A stretch of DNA of 64,000 nucleotides from positions 558,001 to 622,000 of the forward strand of contig NZ_SMGI01000001.1 in assembly GCF_004346845.1 (NCBI RefSeq), given 5' to 3'. Numbering within the stretch: the first letter of the stretch is position 1; the number at the start of each line of letters is the position of its first letter. Both the position numbers and the translations under genes were made by a program. Origin of the DNA: Winogradskyella wandonensis. Its GTDB lineage: Bacteria > Bacteroidota > Bacteroidia > Flavobacteriales > Flavobacteriaceae. The notes below the pieces were generated by a model, which was not told the DNA's origin, did no database searches, and saw nothing but the letters and a program-made list of their open reading frames with translations. Positions 16,722-25,360 of this stretch are shown here, one piece after another.

Positions 16722-17290
16722 AAATTTTTAAAGATGGTCGACTTAATTGTCGGCCATTCTTCTTTTAAAATACCATAACAACACGTACTTCGTCGAAAGC
16801 CATCTTTCATTACAGTATCTTTTCTTAAGATACCTTCAAGTGTAGCACCTAGTTTTTCTACTGCACGACGTGATTTCTGATTACGTTCATCAATCCTAAA
16901 CTCTACTTTCTCAAATTCTAAAGTTTCAAAGGCATACTGTAACATTAAAAACTTCATATTGGCATTTAATTTGGTACCTTGAAATTCATGAGCAATCCAT
17001 GTCCAACCAATATGTAAGATTTTGTTTTTCCAATTAATTAATCCAAATCTGGTAGAACCTGCGTAGGCTTGTTTTTCTTTATCATAAACAATAAACGGAA
17101 TAATAGTTTTATGGTAATATCCATCTACAGCTACCTGCACATAATTGCGTAATTTATCTGGTGTAGATATATCCGAAGGCGAGTAGTAGATAAGGTCTTT
17201 TTGCTGAGCGATAGATAAAAGATGCTCGTAATTGCTCAAATCGAGTAAGCTAAGTTTTACACGATTATTTTCTAACGTAGGCACTATCAT
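16718..17290 (-). CDS. GNAT-family N-acetyltransferase, RimJ/RimL-like
   Basis: The 190-residue protein has the RimJ/RimL layout: N-terminal VKLSLLDLSNYEHLL, a WTWIAHEFQGTKLNANMK segment in place of the acetyl-CoA loop, and ERNQKSRRAVEKLGATLEGILR near residues 136-157, the conserved C-terminal motif. It transfers acetyl from acetyl-CoA to an amine of a protein or small molecule; the substrate is unknown. Its start overlaps the stop of the upstream hydrolase gene, so the two are coupled. Confidence 0.88.
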   Translation of the reverse strand: MIVPTLENNRVKLSLLDLSNYEHLLSIAQQKDLIYYSPSDISTPDKLRNYVQVAVDGYYHKTIIPFIVYDKEKQAYAGSTRFGLINWKNKILHIGWTWIAHEFQGTKLNANMKFLMLQYAFETLEFEKVEFRIDERNQKSRRAVEKLGATLEGILRKDTVMKDGFRRSTCCYGILKEEWPTIKSTIFKNF

Positions 17291-17937
17291 ACTAACGCAT
17301 TTATAAAATTAACGTTAACCACATGCTTCCCATCAAAAGGTAAAACCTCTAACCGATTTCCGAATAATTCTTTAGCACGTTGACGTTCTATTTCAATTCT
17401 TTCGGCATCTAAATATTCATCTTTAGTCCCGTAAATCAGTTTTATTTTGGTGTCTTCAGGTAGATAATCAAAATCTTTCGCTACTAATTCTTTTGGGATT
17501 CCGCCAGAGTGCAATACCAATTGACACGGTTGTAACTGACGTTTAACAACTAATCGAGTCGCAATACTGACACCTTGAGAATAACCGAAGACAATAAGGT
17601 TTTTATCCTCTGGAATTTGTTCAGCTTCTAGGACAGCATCTAAATAGTTGAGTATATTTTGCATACCAACTTCCGTATTGTCACGTGTGAGCCAATTAGC
17701 GCCAACATGCATTTTTGGTTGAATGTAGTACTTACTTGGCGCTTGCGGAGCTATGATGTAGTTTTCGTCAGGATTTAGGTCTTTAAAATATCTTAAAAAA
17801 TACTTACTTAGATAACCCATACCATGAAAAACCAACCAGACATTTTTTGTGTTGTTAGACATTGTATTTAACGTAGTATATGAGTTGCTAGTTGTGTATA
17901 TGATTTCTTTCTCTTCCAAATTCGTTTTTCCTTGCAC
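17287..17937 (-). CDS. alpha/beta hydrolase, carboxylesterase/phospholipase type
   Basis: The 216-residue cytoplasmic protein has an oxyanion region VFHGMGYLSKYF, the nucleophile elbow GYSQGVS (Ser about residue 121), a TKDEY strand with the likely acid, and a late GKHVVN His. I use the GTG at 17937, because the region before the next ATG (17862) already looks like the start of the fold (IIYTTSNSYTTLN). It is divergent from the thioesterase-menF-menD run with a shared short promoter region. A MenH role was considered but motifs do not point to it. Confidence 0.78.
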   Translation of the reverse strand: MQGKTNLEEKEIIYTTSNSYTTLNTMSNNTKNVWLVFHGMGYLSKYFLRYFKDLNPDENYIIAPQAPSKYYIQPKMHVGANWLTRDNTEVGMQNILNYLDAVLEAEQIPEDKNLIVFGYSQGVSIATRLVVKRQLQPCQLVLHSGGIPKELVAKDFDYLPEDTKIKLIYGTKDEYLDAERIEIERQRAKELFGNRLEVLPFDGKHVVNVNFINALV

Positions 17938-17943
17938 TTTCAG

Positions 17944-17951
17944 TATTTTTG
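17944..17951 (+). promoter_or_regulatory. -7 element TATTTTTG for the thioesterase-men operon
   Basis: TATTTTTG fits TAnnTTTG and lies 28 bases before the ATG at 17980, supporting that start over an upstream codon at 17932. Confidence 0.5.
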
Positions 17952-17979
17952 CATTCCGACATTAAAAGTAGGCATTACT

Positions 17980-18405
17980 ATGCAAATATCTAAAGACGAA
18001 TTGCTCAAAAAGGCCAACGCAGCAAGAAAAAATACGCTGATGGAAACCTTAGAGATTGAAATTGTAGATTTTACTGAAGAGACGCTGACGGCACGTATGC
18101 CCGTAACACCTAGAGTACATCAGCCAGATGGTGTGTTACATGGTGGTGCTACTGCAGCTTTAGCAGAGAGTGTTGGCAGTTTCGCGTCTCATATTTTTAT
18201 AAATACTGAAGAGTTTTTTGTACGTGGATTGGAGATTACAGCAAACCATTTAAAGAGTGTAACAGAAGGTTATATTTACGCAAAAGCGTCATTTCTACAC
18301 CGTGGGCGTACAACGCAACTTATAGATATCCGCGTGACTGATGAGGATGATAACTTAGTCTCTATTTGCCGTTTATCAACCATTACGTTGCCTAAAAAGA
18401 AGTAG
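17980..18405 (+). CDS. PaaI-type hotdog thioesterase, probable DHNA-CoA thioesterase
   Basis: The 141-residue protein has the PaaI motif HQPDGVLHGGATAALAESVGS (residues about 46-66) with the conserved Gly-Gly and catalytic Glu. It cleaves an acyl- or aryl-CoA. Its stop is directly followed by the ATG of the menF gene, so within this operon the natural substrate is 1,4-dihydroxy-2-naphthoyl-CoA, the MenI step of menaquinone synthesis. The family assignment is clear; the substrate rests on position. Confidence 0.85.
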   Translation: MQISKDELLKKANAARKNTLMETLEIEIVDFTEETLTARMPVTPRVHQPDGVLHGGATAALAESVGSFASHIFINTEEFFVRGLEITANHLKSVTEGYIYAKASFLHRGRTTQLIDIRVTDEDDNLVSICRLSTITLPKKK

Positions 18406-19521
18406 ATGAGCGAGTCAGCTTTTTTTGAACGCTTAGAGCAACAATACGACGCTCAATTACCTTTTGTAGTTTACAGTCGGCCTATAAACTCCATTATAAA
18501 ATGTTGGTTACAAAAAGACGATGCCTTACATAAAACCAATACGTTTGAAGAAAGCGGCTTTGTGTTTTCACCTTTCGATTTAAATAATCCTGCGATAGTT
18601 TTACCACAGAACGAATGTGAACATCATGTCTTAGAGATAGAGAATCTTCAACTTGAAAGCGTTAAGAATGAAGACTTCGAATCTAATACGTCTGGAAAGC
18701 AAACACACATTCAATTAGTAGAAAAGGGTCTTGAGGCTATTAAATCTGGTCAACTTGATAAAGTTGTACTTTCTCGGTGTGAAGAACGGTTGGTCTCAGA
18801 GCATCCAATAACACTCTTTAAACGATTATTTAATACCTACAAGAATGCAATGGTCTATTGCTGGTACCATCCAAGAGTAGGTTTATGGTTAGGCGCAACA
18901 CCAGAATTGTTGTTTAAAGTAGAAGGTCAACAACTAACTACTATCTCTTTAGCAGGTACTCAGCCCTTTAATGTAGATGGAACAGCTTCTTGGACAGAGA
19001 AAGAATTAAAAGAGCAGCAAATTGTTACGGATTACTTAGCCGAACAAATTGCACCATATACGGATAACACAAATATCTCCGAGGTAGAAACTATTAGAGC
19101 TGGAAATCTGTGGCATCTTAAAACACGTCTAATAAGCCGAATAGCTACGAAAACAAAGCTTAAATCAATTATACAGGCATTGCATCCTACGCCTGCAGTT
19201 TGTGGTTTTCCTAAGAAAAAGGCGATGCAATTTATTCTAGATAACGAAAACTATAATCGCGAATTTTATACAGGTTTTCTGGGTGAATTGAACCTTCAGT
19301 TTTCTAAAACACGAAATACAAACAGAAGAAATGTAGAAAACAATGCGTATAGTGTTGTAAAAAAACAATCTAATTTTTATGTGAATTTGCGTTGCATACA
19401 GATTACAGGTGGCAAAGCAAAGATTTATGTTGGTGGTGGTATAACCGAAGGTTCCGATGCAAATAATGAGTGGAAAGAAACGCAGAATAAAGCAAAAACA
19501 ATGGGCAATATCTTAACATAA
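18406..19521 (+). CDS. menF: isochorismate synthase
   Basis: The enzyme converts chorismate to isochorismate, the entry step to menaquinone. The 371-residue chorismate-binding domain shows LDKVVLSRCE, WLGATPELLF, ISLAGTQPF (T at the usual catalytic face), LHPTPAVCGFPKKKA and YVGGGITEGSDANNEWKET. The context with menD one gene on fixes the isochorismate rather than anthranilate or salicylate role. It begins without a gap after the thioesterase stop. Confidence 0.92.
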   Translation: MSESAFFERLEQQYDAQLPFVVYSRPINSIIKCWLQKDDALHKTNTFEESGFVFSPFDLNNPAIVLPQNECEHHVLEIENLQLESVKNEDFESNTSGKQTHIQLVEKGLEAIKSGQLDKVVLSRCEERLVSEHPITLFKRLFNTYKNAMVYCWYHPRVGLWLGATPELLFKVEGQQLTTISLAGTQPFNVDGTASWTEKELKEQQIVTDYLAEQIAPYTDNTNISEVETIRAGNLWHLKTRLISRIATKTKLKSIIQALHPTPAVCGFPKKKAMQFILDNENYNREFYTGFLGELNLQFSKTRNTNRRNVENNAYSVVKKQSNFYVNLRCIQITGGKAKIYVGGGITEGSDANNEWKETQNKAKTMGNILT

Positions 19522-19563
19522 GTTAATTGCAGACTTATGTTTTATAATCCTCGTTGCACTTCG

Positions 19564-19571
19564 TATTTTTG
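19564..19571 (+). promoter_or_regulatory. -7 element TATTTTTG before menD
   Basis: It matches TAnnTTTG and lies 7 bases before the menD ATG at 19579, so menD may have its own promoter besides operon read-through. Confidence 0.45.
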
Positions 19572-19578
19572 TACTTAG

Positions 19579-21339
19579 ATGAACTACTCTAAAATTCCAT
19601 TAGCTCAAACGGTTGTTACCTTATGCAAAACGCATAATATCAAGCATATTATCATATCGCCTGGTAGCAGAAATGCACCGCTTACAATCGGGTTCACTCA
19701 TGACGATTTTTTTACGTGTTACAGCATAGTAGATGAACGCTGCGCCGCTTTTTTTGCTATGGGAATAGCTCAACAAACCAAAGAACTTACCGCTGTAGTT
19801 TGTACATCTGGGAGCGCACTTTTAAACTATTATCCTGCAGTTTCAGAGGCCTATTATAGTAGAATTCCTTTGGTAGTTATTTCAGCTGACCGTCCAAAGC
19901 ATTTGGTGGATATTGGTGATGGACAAACCATTAAGCAGAAAAATGTTTATGGGGAGCATGTATTTTATAGTGCTAATCTAAAACTTGATTTGAGAGAAGA
20001 AGCACAACAACCCCAAAAAGAAGAAGTTCCGCTTTTTAAAAATCTCGAGAATAAGGTCGAGAAGCTGTTGGGGCTTCAGAATGGTCTTCAGGCGCAAAAC
20101 GAGACGGAAATACATAACGCATTAAATGCAGCCGTTTTAAATTCGGGTCCAGTACACATCAATGCACCTTTTGATGAACCTTTATACGAAAGAGTAAATG
20201 AATTAACAATTAGTCCTGTGCCGTTTGGACTTCCAAATATTGATGAGGTTATTGATGAAAACCTGATTGAAGATTGCCGTTCCTTGTGGAAAACGGCCAA
20301 TCGTAAGTTGGTCTTAGTGGGTGTATTGCCACCAAATTCTGTAGAACAGCGTTGGATAGAAGAACTAGCAAACGAGGATAGTGTTATTATTCTAACGGAA
20401 ACAACGTCTAACCTTCATCATCAAGATATCTTTCCTGGAATAGATAAGCTTATTACCGCCTTCGATGACGATGACCAAAAATTATTTCAGCCAGAACTTC
20501 TGTTAACCTTTGGTGGTTTAATTGTTTCAAAACGGATAAAACGTTATTTAAGAACGTTTCAGCCAAAAACCCATTGGCATGTCGATTTGTATCATGCAAA
20601 CGATACGTTTTTTGTCTTGGATAAGCACATTCAGCTTCAACCAAATACGTTTTTAAAAGCACTTCTGGGAGAAAACCAAATAACTGTTAAGAGCAGTTAC
20701 AAGCCAAACTTTCTAAAAATTAGAGAACGACGTAGACTATTACACGACGAGTATTTAAAGACTATTCCTTATTCGGACTTTACAGTTTTTAATTCAATTT
20801 TAAAATCAATTCCGCGTTATAGTCAGTTACAAGTAGGCAATAGTTCTGCGATACGTTATACACAATTGTTTCAGCTAAGAGAGGATATTACAGTCTTTTG
20901 TAATCGAGGTACAAGTGGTATAGATGGCAGCACGAGTACTGCTGTTGGTGCAGCAGTAGCTTCAGAAAGACCAGTGACATTTATAACGGGTGATTTAAGT
21001 TTTTTCTACGATAGTAATGCACTTTGGAATAATTACATTCCTAGCGACTTTAGAATCATTGTTTTAAATAATTCTGGTGGTGGTATTTTTAGAATACTGC
21101 CGGGTCATAAGAACACGGAGAATTTTGATACGTATTTTGAAACGAAGCATAATTTAAATGCATCAGATTTATCAAAAATGTTTGGGTTTGAATATGTTTC
21201 GGCTTCAAATCAAATTGAATTAGAAGATGCTTTAGTTGAATTTTATAAGACTTCCGATAAGCCAAAATTACTCGAGGTTTTTACGCCTTCAGAAATAAAT
21301 GACACGATTCTCTTAGACTATTTTAAATTTATAAAGTAG
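19579..21339 (+). CDS. menD: SEPHCHC synthase (menaquinone pathway, thiamine-diphosphate enzyme)
   Basis: MenD joins 2-oxoglutarate and isochorismate with thiamine diphosphate, releasing CO2. The 586-residue protein has ISPGSRNAPLTI near residue 27, the conserved DERCAAFFAMG with the catalytic Glu, VVCTSGSALLNYYPAV, and the C-terminal GTSGIDGSTSTAVG and ITGDLSFFYDSNAL motifs of the cofactor site. Length is slightly above the E. coli enzyme. It follows menF by 57 bases. Confidence 0.97.
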   Translation: MNYSKIPLAQTVVTLCKTHNIKHIIISPGSRNAPLTIGFTHDDFFTCYSIVDERCAAFFAMGIAQQTKELTAVVCTSGSALLNYYPAVSEAYYSRIPLVVISADRPKHLVDIGDGQTIKQKNVYGEHVFYSANLKLDLREEAQQPQKEEVPLFKNLENKVEKLLGLQNGLQAQNETEIHNALNAAVLNSGPVHINAPFDEPLYERVNELTISPVPFGLPNIDEVIDENLIEDCRSLWKTANRKLVLVGVLPPNSVEQRWIEELANEDSVIILTETTSNLHHQDIFPGIDKLITAFDDDDQKLFQPELLLTFGGLIVSKRIKRYLRTFQPKTHWHVDLYHANDTFFVLDKHIQLQPNTFLKALLGENQITVKSSYKPNFLKIRERRRLLHDEYLKTIPYSDFTVFNSILKSIPRYSQLQVGNSSAIRYTQLFQLREDITVFCNRGTSGIDGSTSTAVGAAVASERPVTFITGDLSFFYDSNALWNNYIPSDFRIIVLNNSGGGIFRILPGHKNTENFDTYFETKHNLNASDLSKMFGFEYVSASNQIELEDALVEFYKTSDKPKLLEVFTPSEINDTILLDYFKFIK

Positions 21340-21434
21340 TAAAATTCCTAATGTTTTGCCTAAACTATTGATTTTGAATGTTAAATTTCATTATCTTTAA
21401 GAGGTATTAATGTATTAACCTAAAAATTTATAAA

Positions 21435-21773
21435 ATGAGTAAAAGAGACGAACTGATTGCAAAGTATGCCGCCGATTTAAAAGACAAATGCGGAATGAAT
21501 CCAGATATGGATTTGTTAACAAAAGTTACTGTAGGTTTAGGACCATCAATTTATAACGCTGATGCTGCAACAGTTTCAGGCTCGGACGAAAAAGAGCTGG
21601 CAACTGTAAAAAACAATTTCTTAATTAAAAAATTAGGGTTAAAAGATAGCGCAGACTTAGACAAAGCTATCGATAGCGTTATAGAAACTTATGGTCGTTC
21701 TAACAGAAATAAGTACAGAGCTGTTATCTATTATATGCTTGTAAAACACTTTAAAAAAGAGTCTGTTTACTAG
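21435..21773 (+). CDS. DUF2853 family protein
   Basis: The 112-residue protein (MSKRDELIAKYAADLKDKCG) is highly charged, predicted all-helical, with no signal peptide or membrane helix. It matches the DUF2853 family of small cytoplasmic proteins from Bacteroidota and Proteobacteria, of unknown function. A terminator at 21797-21831 closes the transcript. Confidence 0.85.
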   Translation: MSKRDELIAKYAADLKDKCGMNPDMDLLTKVTVGLGPSIYNADAATVSGSDEKELATVKNNFLIKKLGLKDSADLDKAIDSVIETYGRSNRNKYRAVIYYMLVKHFKKESVY

Positions 21774-21796
21774 AATAAAATATTTTTAATAACAAA

Positions 21797-21831
21797 AGCG
21801 CTAGTTTCATTGGGAATACTAGCGTTTTTTT
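21797..21831 (+). terminator. terminator after the DUF2853 gene
   Basis: CGCTAGT (21799-21805) pairs with ACTAGCG (21818-21824) and is followed by seven T. Confidence 0.9.
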
Positions 21832-21859
21832 ATGCTGAGTTTATTTTGCATCTCATAAC
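21832..21859 (+). repeat. dispersed ATGCTGA repeat, family B copy 2
   Basis: ATGCTGAGTTTATTTTGCAT followed by CTCATAA, one base shorter than the copy at 9742-9771 and otherwise nearly identical. It abuts the T run of a terminator. Confidence 0.6.
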
Positions 21860-21911
21860 TTTTATGCATAATTAAACTTGGGACTTAGAACTTTAAACTT
21901 CTAACTTTATT

Positions 21912-21919
21912 TACCTTTG
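21912..21919 (+). promoter_or_regulatory. -7 element TACCTTTG
   Basis: It matches TAnnTTTG and ends 4 bases before the ATG at 21924, implying a very short or absent leader. Confidence 0.55.
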
Positions 21920-21923
21920 CGGC

Positions 21924-22754
21924 ATGATACATTTAGGCGAATACAATACACTTACAATTCTTAGAGATACAGAACCTGGTTTGTTTCTTGGTGATGGTGA
22001 AGAGAACGAAATTTTACTACCAAACAGGTACGTTCCAGAGACTTTTGAAATTGGTGACCAAATTGAAGTTTTTGCATACTTAGATAACGAAGAACGACCT
22101 GTAGCTACTACAGATAAGCCCTATATAAAAAAGGGTGATTTTGCATTACTGCGTTGTAACCAAGTAACTAAGTTTGGTGCTTTTTTGGATTGGGGATTGG
22201 TAAAGGAACTATTTTGCCCATTTAAAGAACAAGCCTTTAAAATGAAATCAGGTGGCTGGTATCTAGTACATTGCTATTTAGACGAAGAAACAGAGCGTTT
22301 AGTAGCATCTAGTAAAACCAATCGATTTTTAGACAACAAAGAATTAACAGTAGAGCGTTACGACGAAGTAGATTTAATTGTATCGCATCCATCAGAAATA
22401 GGGATGAATGTTATTGTTAATAAGCGCCACCTCGGCTTAGTCTTTAAAGATGAAATTTTTAAAGACATAAGCGTTGGAGACAGGTTAAAGGGCACCGTTA
22501 AAAAGATTAGACCTGGAAACAAGTTAGATATTTCCTTAAGTCAGATAGGCTATAGAAATATAGAGCCCAATGCTCAATTTATTTTGACAGAATTGGGGGA
22601 TAATGGGGGATTTCTGCCACTAAATGATAAATCTTCGCCTGCTGATATTAAAGATGTACTCCAAATGAGTAAAAAAAGCTTTAAAAAAGCAGTGGGCTCA
22701 TTATATAAAGAACGTAAGATTGAAATTAAAGACGACGGTATTTATCTTAAATAG
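21924..22754 (+). CDS. S1-domain RNA-binding protein, CvfB/YitL-like
   Basis: The 276-residue protein has the CvfB order: an N-terminal S1-like domain (YVPETFEIGDQIEVFAYLDNEERPVATT), a second S1 (LRCNQVTKFGAFLDWGLVKELFCPF), a third S1 (ISVGDRLKGTVKKIRPGNKLDISL), and a C-terminal winged helix (SKKSFKKAVGSLYKERKIEI). The family binds RNA and affects virulence regulation in Staphylococcus; its role here is unknown. It ends convergently, overlapping the next gene by 8 bases. Confidence 0.88.
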   Translation: MIHLGEYNTLTILRDTEPGLFLGDGEENEILLPNRYVPETFEIGDQIEVFAYLDNEERPVATTDKPYIKKGDFALLRCNQVTKFGAFLDWGLVKELFCPFKEQAFKMKSGGWYLVHCYLDEETERLVASSKTNRFLDNKELTVERYDEVDLIVSHPSEIGMNVIVNKRHLGLVFKDEIFKDISVGDRLKGTVKKIRPGNKLDISLSQIGYRNIEPNAQFILTELGDNGGFLPLNDKSSPADIKDVLQMSKKSFKKAVGSLYKERKIEIKDDGIYLK

Positions 22755-23157
22755 CCGTTTCTAAACTTTTTTCAACCCATTGCATCGCATCTTCAAGTTT
22801 TTTGAAGATTTGCCTGTTGTACTTAAAAAATCGATTTTCAACTTCGAAAACACCGCGACCAAAAAGAGAATCACATACAACTGCGTACGCTTTTAAGTTG
22901 GGAAAGCAATTATTAAACTGTTCAGAATTACTTAAATCGATGGAGTAATTGTTTATCCTGTTACTAATTACACCAAATGGTCTATTATTAAAATGTGAGT
23001 TTATAAGTATGGCAGATTCTCTGAAGTTTTTCATGTCGATATGAACACCTTCATTAAATTCACTCACTACATATTTTTCAAAAAAATAAAGTTCACCAAT
23101 TTTTACCTCTTGGTAATCTAATAGAGTAGGTGTGTTATTGTATTCAGTTATAGACAT
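22747..23157 (-). CDS. hypothetical STAS/SpoIIAA-like protein
   Basis: The 136-residue protein has no signal peptide. The pattern of strands and helices (ESAILINSHFNNRPFGVISNRINNYSID, then LKAYAVVCDS, then FKKLEDAMQWVE) fits the STAS-like SpoIIAA group common in Flavobacteriaceae, of unknown function. Its promoter has a -7 box TAATTTTG (minus strand, 23178-23185) that overlaps a 18-base palindrome, so it is probably regulated by the same kind of factor as the gene at 12355. Confidence 0.6.
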   Translation of the reverse strand: MSITEYNNTPTLLDYQEVKIGELYFFEKYVVSEFNEGVHIDMKNFRESAILINSHFNNRPFGVISNRINNYSIDLSNSEQFNNCFPNLKAYAVVCDSLFGRGVFEVENRFFKYNRQIFKKLEDAMQWVEKSLETAI

Positions 23158-23177
23158 TTATAAAAAAAATTGGACTG

Positions 23178-23185
23178 CAAAATTA
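23178..23185 (-). promoter_or_regulatory. -7 element TAATTTTG of the STAS-like gene
   Basis: It matches TAnnTTTG on the minus strand, 20 bases ahead of the start at 23157, and shares its first two bases with the palindrome at 23184-23201. Confidence 0.5.
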
Positions 23186-23201
23186 CTATGCAAGCATAGT
23201 A
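23184..23201. promoter_or_regulatory. 18-base palindrome TACTATGC-AA-GCATAGTA
   Basis: Both 8-base arms are perfect. The core TATGC-N2-GCATA is the same as in the palindrome at 12215-12234, and the position just upstream of a -7 box is also the same, suggesting one shared regulator. Confidence 0.6.
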
Positions 23202-23452
23202 TTTAAGCACAAATTTTTCACTTTAACTTTTTTAACTAATTCTTGATATTAAAAAATTATAAAATATTAGAAGAATAGCGATTTTTATTTGGTTTTACTG
23301 AATAATTCTCAGTGAAATCTTCTTTTAAATAATTTTACTTCAAAAACTACAACGTTTTCGTTTGTTAATAATCAATCATTACTAGTAATATTAAGTCGAT
23401 TTTTTCAGCAAATCCTTATTAAAGGGATTATTTAAAGAACTGAATTTATACG

Positions 23453-23460
23453 TATTTTTG
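23453..23460 (+). promoter_or_regulatory. -7 element TATTTTTG before menB
   Basis: It fits TAnnTTTG and lies 25 bases before the menB ATG. Confidence 0.45.
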
Positions 23461-23485
23461 TTTTTGAAATTTTCAAGTTTTCAAA

Positions 23486-24325
23486 ATGGAAAAGATTGAA
23501 TGGAAAACCGCAAAGGTTTACGAGGATATAACTTATAAAAAATGTAATGGCGTTGCTCGAATAGCATTTAATAGACCAGACGTTAGAAATGCGTTTCGGC
23601 CAAAAACCACATCAGAACTTTATGATGCATTTTACGATGCTAACGAAGATGTAACTATTGGTGTGGTGCTTTTAAGTGCGGAAGGCCCATCGTCTAAAGA
23701 CGGAATTTGGAGCTTTTGTTCTGGAGGAGACCAAAAGGCTAGAGGCTATCAAGGTTATGTTGGTGAGGATGGTTATCATAGATTAAACATATTAGAAGTT
23801 CAACGTTTAATTAGATTTATGCCAAAGGCTGTAATTGCCGTTGTTCCTGGTTGGGCCGTTGGCGGAGGACATAGTCTCCATGTTGTTTGTGATTTAACCT
23901 TAGCTAGTAAAGAGCATGCCATTTTTAAACAAACGGATGCAGATGTAACAAGTTTCGATGGCGGTTATGGCTCCGCGTACCTAGCAAAAATGGTAGGTCA
24001 GAAAAAAGCAAGAGAAATTTTCTTTTTAGGACGTAATTATTCTGCTAAAGAGGCTTTTGACATGGGAATGGTCAATGCTGTTGTGCCGCATGAAGAATTG
24101 GAAGACACGGCTTTTGAGTGGGCACAAGAAATCTTAGCAAAATCGCCAACATCAATAAAAATGCTGAAATTCGCCATGAATTTAACAGACGACGGCATGG
24201 TTGGTCAACAAGTTTTTGCAGGAGAAGCTACACGTTTGGCCTACATGACAGATGAAGCAAAAGAAGGTAGAGATGCGTTTCTAGAAAAGCGCAAGCCTAA
24301 TTTTCCTAAAAAATGGATTCCATAG
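23486..24325 (+). CDS. menB: 1,4-dihydroxy-2-naphthoyl-CoA synthase, type II
   Basis: MenB closes the second ring of the naphthoquinone by an intramolecular Claisen condensation. The 279-residue crotonase-fold protein has FCSGGDQKARG, PGWAVGGGHSLHVVCD and QTDADVTSFDGGYGSAY. The Asp in QTDADV, where the E. coli type has Gly, marks the type II enzymes that use an internal carboxylate instead of bicarbonate. It is followed 14 bases later by menA. Confidence 0.96.
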   Translation: MEKIEWKTAKVYEDITYKKCNGVARIAFNRPDVRNAFRPKTTSELYDAFYDANEDVTIGVVLLSAEGPSSKDGIWSFCSGGDQKARGYQGYVGEDGYHRLNILEVQRLIRFMPKAVIAVVPGWAVGGGHSLHVVCDLTLASKEHAIFKQTDADVTSFDGGYGSAYLAKMVGQKKAREIFFLGRNYSAKEAFDMGMVNAVVPHEELEDTAFEWAQEILAKSPTSIKMLKFAMNLTDDGMVGQQVFAGEATRLAYMTDEAKEGRDAFLEKRKPNFPKKWIP

Positions 24326-24339
24326 TCAATAGCTAAATT

Positions 24340-25245
24340 ATGAGTAAGATTAAACCTTGGTTGTCTGCAATGCGTTTACGCACATTGCCTTTATCTGTTT
24401 CGGGAATAATTATTGGCACATGTTTAGCCGCTTACAACGGTAGATTTAACATTTTTGTCTTTCTACTAGCTATTGCTACTACAGTTAGCTTACAGATTTT
24501 ATCGAATCTTGCAAATGATTATGGAGATGGTGTTAAAGGTACAGATAATGAGGATAGGGTTGGACCTAAACGCGCAATTCAAAGTGGCGAGATTTCTCCT
24601 GAACAAATGTTCGATGCTATAAAGAAGAATATTTTAATAGTCATAGGTTTTACCATGTCGTTAGCTTACGTCGCTTTTGGGCACCAATATTTTTTATATG
24701 CGCTTTTAATTATTGTACTTGGCGCGCTATCTATTTTCGCTGCTGTGACTTATACAATGGGAGATTCTCCTTACGGATACAGGGCATTAGGCGATGTATT
24801 TGTCTTTATATTTTTTGGCTTTGTAAGTGTTTTAGGTACATATCTTTTAAACATAAAGGGAATAGACCACATTGTTTTTTTGCCGGCTACAGCATTAGGT
24901 TTATTAAGTGTAGCGGTTCTTAATCTTAACAACATGCGCGATAGAGAGGAAGATGCCAAGGTTGGAAAAATTACATTGGCTGTAAAGCTTGGTAAAATTG
25001 GCTCTAAAAATTATCATTATTTTTTAATAATTGGGGCAATGATTGCCGCACTACTGTTTACTATTTTATATTATGTAGAGCCCTATAATTTTTTAGTGTT
25101 ATTAAGTTTTATACCGCTTATACTTCACGTACTTAAAATAAAAAAGGCGACCACATCTAGTGATTATGACAGTCAGTTAAAGGTTTTAGCCTTAACAACG
25201 TTTATGTTTTCTGTTCTCTTAGGAGTTGGTTATTTGCTTCATTAA
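24340..25245 (+). CDS. menA: 1,4-dihydroxy-2-naphthoate polyprenyltransferase
   Basis: MenA attaches the polyprenyl tail and decarboxylates DHNA, giving demethylmenaquinone in the inner membrane. The 301-residue protein has about eight membrane helices and the UbiA-family Asp-rich motifs NLANDYGDGVKGTDNEDRVGP (about residues 58-78) and NNMRDREEDAKVGK (about 197-210). It is co-transcribed with menB. Confidence 0.96.
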   Translation: MSKIKPWLSAMRLRTLPLSVSGIIIGTCLAAYNGRFNIFVFLLAIATTVSLQILSNLANDYGDGVKGTDNEDRVGPKRAIQSGEISPEQMFDAIKKNILIVIGFTMSLAYVAFGHQYFLYALLIIVLGALSIFAAVTYTMGDSPYGYRALGDVFVFIFFGFVSVLGTYLLNIKGIDHIVFLPATALGLLSVAVLNLNNMRDREEDAKVGKITLAVKLGKIGSKNYHYFLIIGAMIAALLFTILYYVEPYNFLVLLSFIPLILHVLKIKKATTSSDYDSQLKVLALTTFMFSVLLGVGYLLH

Positions 25246-25307
25246 TAGGCTTATACGTCCACGTATTGTTAGTTCTCCTTGGTTAAATATTAGTTAAATA
25301 AATTTTT

Positions 25308-25342
25308 TTGCTCTTTTAATAATAGTATTACTATTATTTTTG
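25308..25342 (+). promoter_or_regulatory. promoter of the DUF2490 gene
   Basis: TTG at 25308-25310 and TATTTTTG at 25335-25342 are 24 bases apart, close to the usual Bacteroidota spacing, and 18 bases ahead of the ATG at 25361. Confidence 0.5.
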
Positions 25343-25360
25343 CAATCAAAATAACAATAA

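Larger units (their letters stand above)
23158..23485. other. 328-base gene-free divergent promoter region
   Basis: It is very AT-rich and holds the promoter and operator of the minus-strand gene on its left and a TATTTTTG -7 box for menB at 23453-23460 on its right. Nothing else is recognised. Confidence 0.55.

Noticed and set aside
17287-17937. MenH (SHCHC synthase), because it is an alpha/beta hydrolase next to men genes
   Set aside because: It is on the opposite strand and its motifs fit the carboxylesterase/phospholipase group better.
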